Assembly: GCA_937864225.1 (NCBI GenBank)
Contig: CALMJK010000002.1
Coordinates: 131,916-195,915, forward strand
Direction of reading: 5' to 3'
Length of the DNA: 64,000 bases
Source: an uncultured bacterium
GTDB lineage: Bacteria > Krumholzibacteriota > Krumholzibacteriia > LZORAL124-64-63
The notes under the pieces were generated by a model, which saw nothing but the letters and a program-made list of their open reading frames with translations, did not search any database and was not told where the DNA came from. Positions 61,375 through 64,000 of the stretch are shown here, one piece after another (position 1 is the stretch's first letter; every line of letters starts with the position of its first letter). A program made the position numbers and the translations under genes.

Positions 61375-61403
61375 CGTATACGCAACCGGTTCCGGGGTGT
61401 CAA
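61375..61403 (-). promoter_or_regulatory. Predicted sigma-70 promoter of hrcA-grpE-dnaK
   Basis: TTGACA-N17-TATACG on the minus strand, between hemW and hrcA. It is a housekeeping-type promoter, consistent with repressor-based rather than sigma-32 heat control. Confidence 0.75.
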
Positions 61404-61428
61404 CCGCGGCCGCCCGCGGCGGCCGAAC

Positions 61429-62601
61429 CTAGCGCAGGGCCCGGGCCAGCAAGCTCTCGAGCCCGTCCAGGCGCAGAAAGCCGCGAGGGGTCAAGCGCAG
61501 GGCCCCGTCCTCCAGCCGCCACAGTCCGTCCGCCTCGCCCCGCGCCAGCGGCAGCGCGCCGGCCGGCACCAGCGACAGCGGCAGGCCGGCGGCCGTGCGC
61601 AGGGCCAGAACGGCGCGCTCGAGCCGCCGCTGCGCCGGCGCGAGCGGATCGACCGCGTCCTCGGGCAGCCGTCCCTCCTCGACCGCGCCGCAGTAGGCCA
61701 GGAGATCTGCGTGGTTGGCGTAGCGGCGCCGCCCCCAGAAGCCGTGCGCGCCCGGCCCCAGGCCCAGCCAGGGCACGCCGCGCCAATAGGCGCGATTGTG
61801 CCGCGATTCCTGCCCGGGACGCGCGAAATTGGCCACTTCGTATTGCTTCAAGCCGAGCGCCTCCAACGCGGCCACCGCTTCCAGGTAGCAGGCCTCCAGC
61901 GCGCGCCCGCCGGGCGGCCGCGCGCGCCTCGCCGCCACGTCCGCCGCCAGCGGCGTGCCGGCATGCACCTCGAGGATGTAGAGCGAGACGTGCCCGACGC
62001 CGGCCGCGACCGCCTCGCGCAGTTCGGCCACCAGCGAGCGCGGCCGCACGCCCGGTCCCACGATCCAGTCGGCCGCCACGCGCGGGAACCGCCGCGCGGC
62101 CAGCGCCAGCGCCCGCCGATTGTCCGCCGCGTTGCCGGCCCGGCCGAGCCGGCGCAACACCGCGTCGTCGAGGCTCTGCAGGCCGAGGCTGACCCGGTTC
62201 AACCCCTGCGCGCGCCAGGCGTCCGCCACCGCGGCCGTGAAGCTCTCCGGGTTGGCCTCGGCCGTCGCCTCGAGATCGGCGGCCGCCGGCAGCCGCCCGG
62301 CGGTCGCCGCCAGCAGCGTGCCCAGCAGCCGCGGCTCCAGCACGGAGGGCGTGCCGCCGCCCACGTAGAGCGTGCGCAGTTGGACGCGCCCCTCCCGCAG
62401 CAGGGCGCACCGCGCGGCGCGCAGGGCGAACTCGCCGGCCATCGCCGCCGCGACGCGGCCGCGCAGGCCCGCGTCGTGCGCCGCCGTGCGCGTGAAGTGG
62501 CAGTAAGGACAGACCGACCGGCAAAAGGGCAGGTGCAGATAGAGACCGCCGCCGCGCCGGAGCGCGACGGCGGTCGCGGCGGGCGGCACGCGCGCGCTCA
62601 A
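61429..62601 (-). CDS. hemW: Heme chaperone HemW (radical SAM)
   Basis: Radical-SAM protein once called oxygen-independent coproporphyrinogen oxidase-like. GLYLHLPFCRSVCPYCHF carries the CxxxCxxC cluster ligands (Cys27, Cys31, Cys34 from the TTG) with the extra cysteine of HemN missing, as in HemW. TLYVGGGTPS and VSLGLQSLDD are typical. The start is uncertain: TTG at 62601 overlaps the lepB stop (TTGA); GTG at 62589 is an alternative. It has 390 residues. Confidence 0.92.
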   Translation of the reverse strand: MSARVPPAATAVALRRGGGLYLHLPFCRSVCPYCHFTRTAAHDAGLRGRVAAAMAGEFALRAARCALLREGRVQLRTLYVGGGTPSVLEPRLLGTLLAATAGRLPAAADLEATAEANPESFTAAVADAWRAQGLNRVSLGLQSLDDAVLRRLGRAGNAADNRRALALAARRFPRVAADWIVGPGVRPRSLVAELREAVAAGVGHVSLYILEVHAGTPLAADVAARRARPPGGRALEACYLEAVAALEALGLKQYEVANFARPGQESRHNRAYWRGVPWLGLGPGAHGFWGRRRYANHADLLAYCGAVEEGRLPEDAVDPLAPAQRRLERAVLALRTAAGLPLSLVPAGALPLARGEADGLWRLEDGALRLTPRGFLRLDGLESLLARALR

Positions 62602-63296
62602 CGAATGATGTCGCCGAGGCGCGACAGGCGCGGCCGCAAGCGGTCCTTGTCCCAAGACCAGTAGATGAACAGCGCGCGTCCCTTCACCAGGCGCAACGGC
62701 AGCGGCCCCCAGAAACGGCTGTCGGCGCTGTTGTAGCGGTTGTCACCCATCATGAAGAGATGGCCGGGCGGCACGACGTAAGGACCGAAGCGCCGGTTGA
62801 GCTCGCTGCCGCGCAGCAGCTTGTCCCCGTCGTGCCAGGAGTGGTCCTCGCAGAGGGCGGAGTTCACGTACACCAGGCCGTCGCGCACGGCGACCGTGTC
62901 GCCGGCCACGGCCACGCAGCGCTTGATATAGTCCTGGTCCGGGTCACGCGGGTACTGGAAGACGATGATGTCGCCCTGGCGCGGCTGCCGGACCGCCGGC
63001 AGCTTCAGCACCGGCAGATCCTTGACGAGCGTGCGCCCGAACAGCCGGATGCGGTCGGGGCTCTTGGAACCGTAGATGAACTTGTCCACGAAGAGAAAAT
63101 CGCCGACCAGCAGCGTCTTCTCCATGGAGCCGGTCGGGATGCGGAAGGCCTGGAACAGGAATTGGCGGATGAACAGGGCGCACAGGACAGCCAGCCCGAT
63201 GGCGCGGGCGTACTCGAGCACGGCGCGCCAGAAGGAGGGGCGAGTCCGGGCCCCCGGGCCGGTGCGGCTCTTGGCCGCGCTCGTGGCGTCGGGCAT
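62598..63296 (-). CDS. lepB: Signal peptidase I
   Basis: Cleaves Sec signal peptides at the outer face of the inner membrane. One transmembrane helix (about 31-48) is followed by FRIPTGSMEKTLLVGD with catalytic Ser57 and by DYIKRCVAVAGDTV with catalytic Lys125. GHLFMMGDNRYNSADSRFWG is the third signature. It has 232 residues. AGGAG precedes the ATG. It lies between lepA and hemW, a common arrangement. Confidence 0.97.
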   Translation of the reverse strand: MPDATSAAKSRTGPGARTRPSFWRAVLEYARAIGLAVLCALFIRQFLFQAFRIPTGSMEKTLLVGDFLFVDKFIYGSKSPDRIRLFGRTLVKDLPVLKLPAVRQPRQGDIIVFQYPRDPDQDYIKRCVAVAGDTVAVRDGLVYVNSALCEDHSWHDGDKLLRGSELNRRFGPYVVPPGHLFMMGDNRYNSADSRFWGPLPLRLVKGRALFIYWSWDKDRLRPRLSRLGDIIR

Positions 63297-63399
63297 CGTG
63301 GCGACCTTTCTCCTGGCTTTCCGAGCGGCGGGCGCGAGCCCAGCGCCGCAACCCGCTTGTTACGCGGCCCGGCGTGACCGGGTTCCCGAGCCCTCGAAT

Positions 63400-64000
63400 C
63401 TATCGCTCGACCTTCAGGACCGCCAGGAAGGCCTCCTGCGGAATCTCCACGGCGCCCACCTGCTTCATGCGGCGTTTCCCTTCCTTCTGCTTTTCCAGCA
63501 GTTTGCGCTTGCGGGTGATGTCCCCCCCGTAGCACTTGGACGTCACGTTCTTGCGAAAGGCCTTGACCGTCGTGCGGGCCACGACGCGCGAGCCGATCGC
63601 GGCCTGGATCGCCACTTCGAACATCTGGCGCGGGATCAGCTCCTTGAGTTTGCGGCAGAGGTTCACCCCCCACTGATAGGCCTCGTCGCGGTGCACGACG
63701 CAGGCGAGGGCGTCGAGGGGTTCCCCGTTGATCAGGATGTCGAGCCGCACCAGATCGCCCGGTTCGTGGCCCTTGTACTCGTAGTCGAGCGAGGCGTAGC
63801 CGCGCGACACGGACTTCAGCTTGTCGTAATAATCGACGACCAGCTCGGCCAGCGGGATGTCGAACTCGATGCTCACCCGCTCCGTGTCTAGGTATTCCAG
63901 CTTGCGCTGCACGGCCCGCCGCTCCAGCGAGATCTGCAGCACGTTGCCGATGAACTCCTTCGGCGTGATCACGGAGGCCCGCACGATCGGTTCGCGGATC
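63400..64000 (-). CDS. lepA: Elongation factor 4 (LepA), C-terminal part, truncated by window edge
   Basis: Ribosome-associated GTPase; only the last 200 residues are in the window and the frame is open at base 64000. [41 protein letters not shown] in the domain V region and the LepA-specific C-terminal domain ([37 protein letters not shown]) are seen. It ends [16 protein letters not shown], the family terminus. The GTPase domain lies outside. The 103-bp gap to lepB shows no clear promoter. Confidence 0.96.
   Translation of the reverse strand, partial: IREPIVRASVITPKEFIGNVLQISLERRAVQRKLEYLDTERVSIEFDIPLAELVVDYYDKLKSVSRGYASLDYEYKGHEPGDLVRLDILINGEPLDALACVVHRDEAYQWGVNLCRKLKELIPRQMFEVAIQAAIGSRVVARTTVKAFRKNVTSKCYGGDITRKRKLLEKQKEGKRRMKQVGAVEIPQEAFLAVLKVER

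Noticed and set aside
61290-61430. CIRCE operator upstream of hrcA
   Set aside because: No TTAGCACTC or GAGTGCTAA half site was found; only a different palindrome is present.

Overview
This window is chromosomal DNA from a free-living, diderm (outer-membrane) bacterium with very high GC content. Omp85/TamA and TamB proteins, an O-antigen or capsule export cluster, RseP, signal peptidase and the GatCAB amidotransferase support this. Secreted proteases ending in FlgD/Por-like beta domains, and small secreted proteins of unknown family, point to an uncultured FCB-related lineage (Eisenbacteria-like). That placement is inference from gene content, not a database result. No prophage, insertion sequence or CRISPR array was seen.

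Layout. 1-8.6 kb: surface polysaccharide cluster, with two lower-GC glycosyltransferases, a Wzy/ligase-like protein, a flippase, a Wzz-like chain-length regulator and a six-SLBB export protein. 8.7-10.2 kb: tandem pair of small secreted paralogs with their own promoter and terminator. 10.2-13.4 kb: gatCAB. 13.5-19.7 kb: secreted M1 and M6 metallopeptidases around an HNH endonuclease that has a perfect palindrome at its promoter. 19.8-31.1 kb: TAM-like outer-membrane assembly locus (tamA-like, tamB, and a peptidase/beta-propeller/Omp85 fusion) followed by uvrD. 31.2-40 kb: a small lipoprotein, then the conserved run rplM-rpsI-rpsB-tsf-pyrH-frr-uppS-cdsA-dxr-rseP (minus strand). 40-46.4 kb: recJ-rel-dtd-maf-mtnA, read from downstream of the RNase P RNA gene. 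46.4-52 kb: rnpB, RNase HI, a zinc-ribbon protein, two tRNAs, and rpoD and dnaG. 52-55.7 kb: yqeY-cvpA-mutS2. 55.8-61.4 kb: the heat-shock genes hrcA-grpE-dnaK, then dnaJ-rsmE under a separate promoter. 61.4-64 kb: lepA (partial), lepB, hemW.

Most genes lie on the minus strand. Many are translationally coupled through 4-bp stop/start overlaps, often with GTG or TTG starts. Several intergenic regions carry promoters of one type, TTGAC(A/C)-N17-TANNNT, upstream of rplM, tRNA, yqeY, dnaJ and hrcA. The rnpB and polysaccharide promoters are close variants.

The most interesting items are the peptidase-propeller-Omp85 fusion in the TAM locus, the paired secreted paralogs with a shared C-terminal motif, the palindromic elements at the HNH and hrcA promoters, and an intrinsic terminator just downstream of the rplM promoter.
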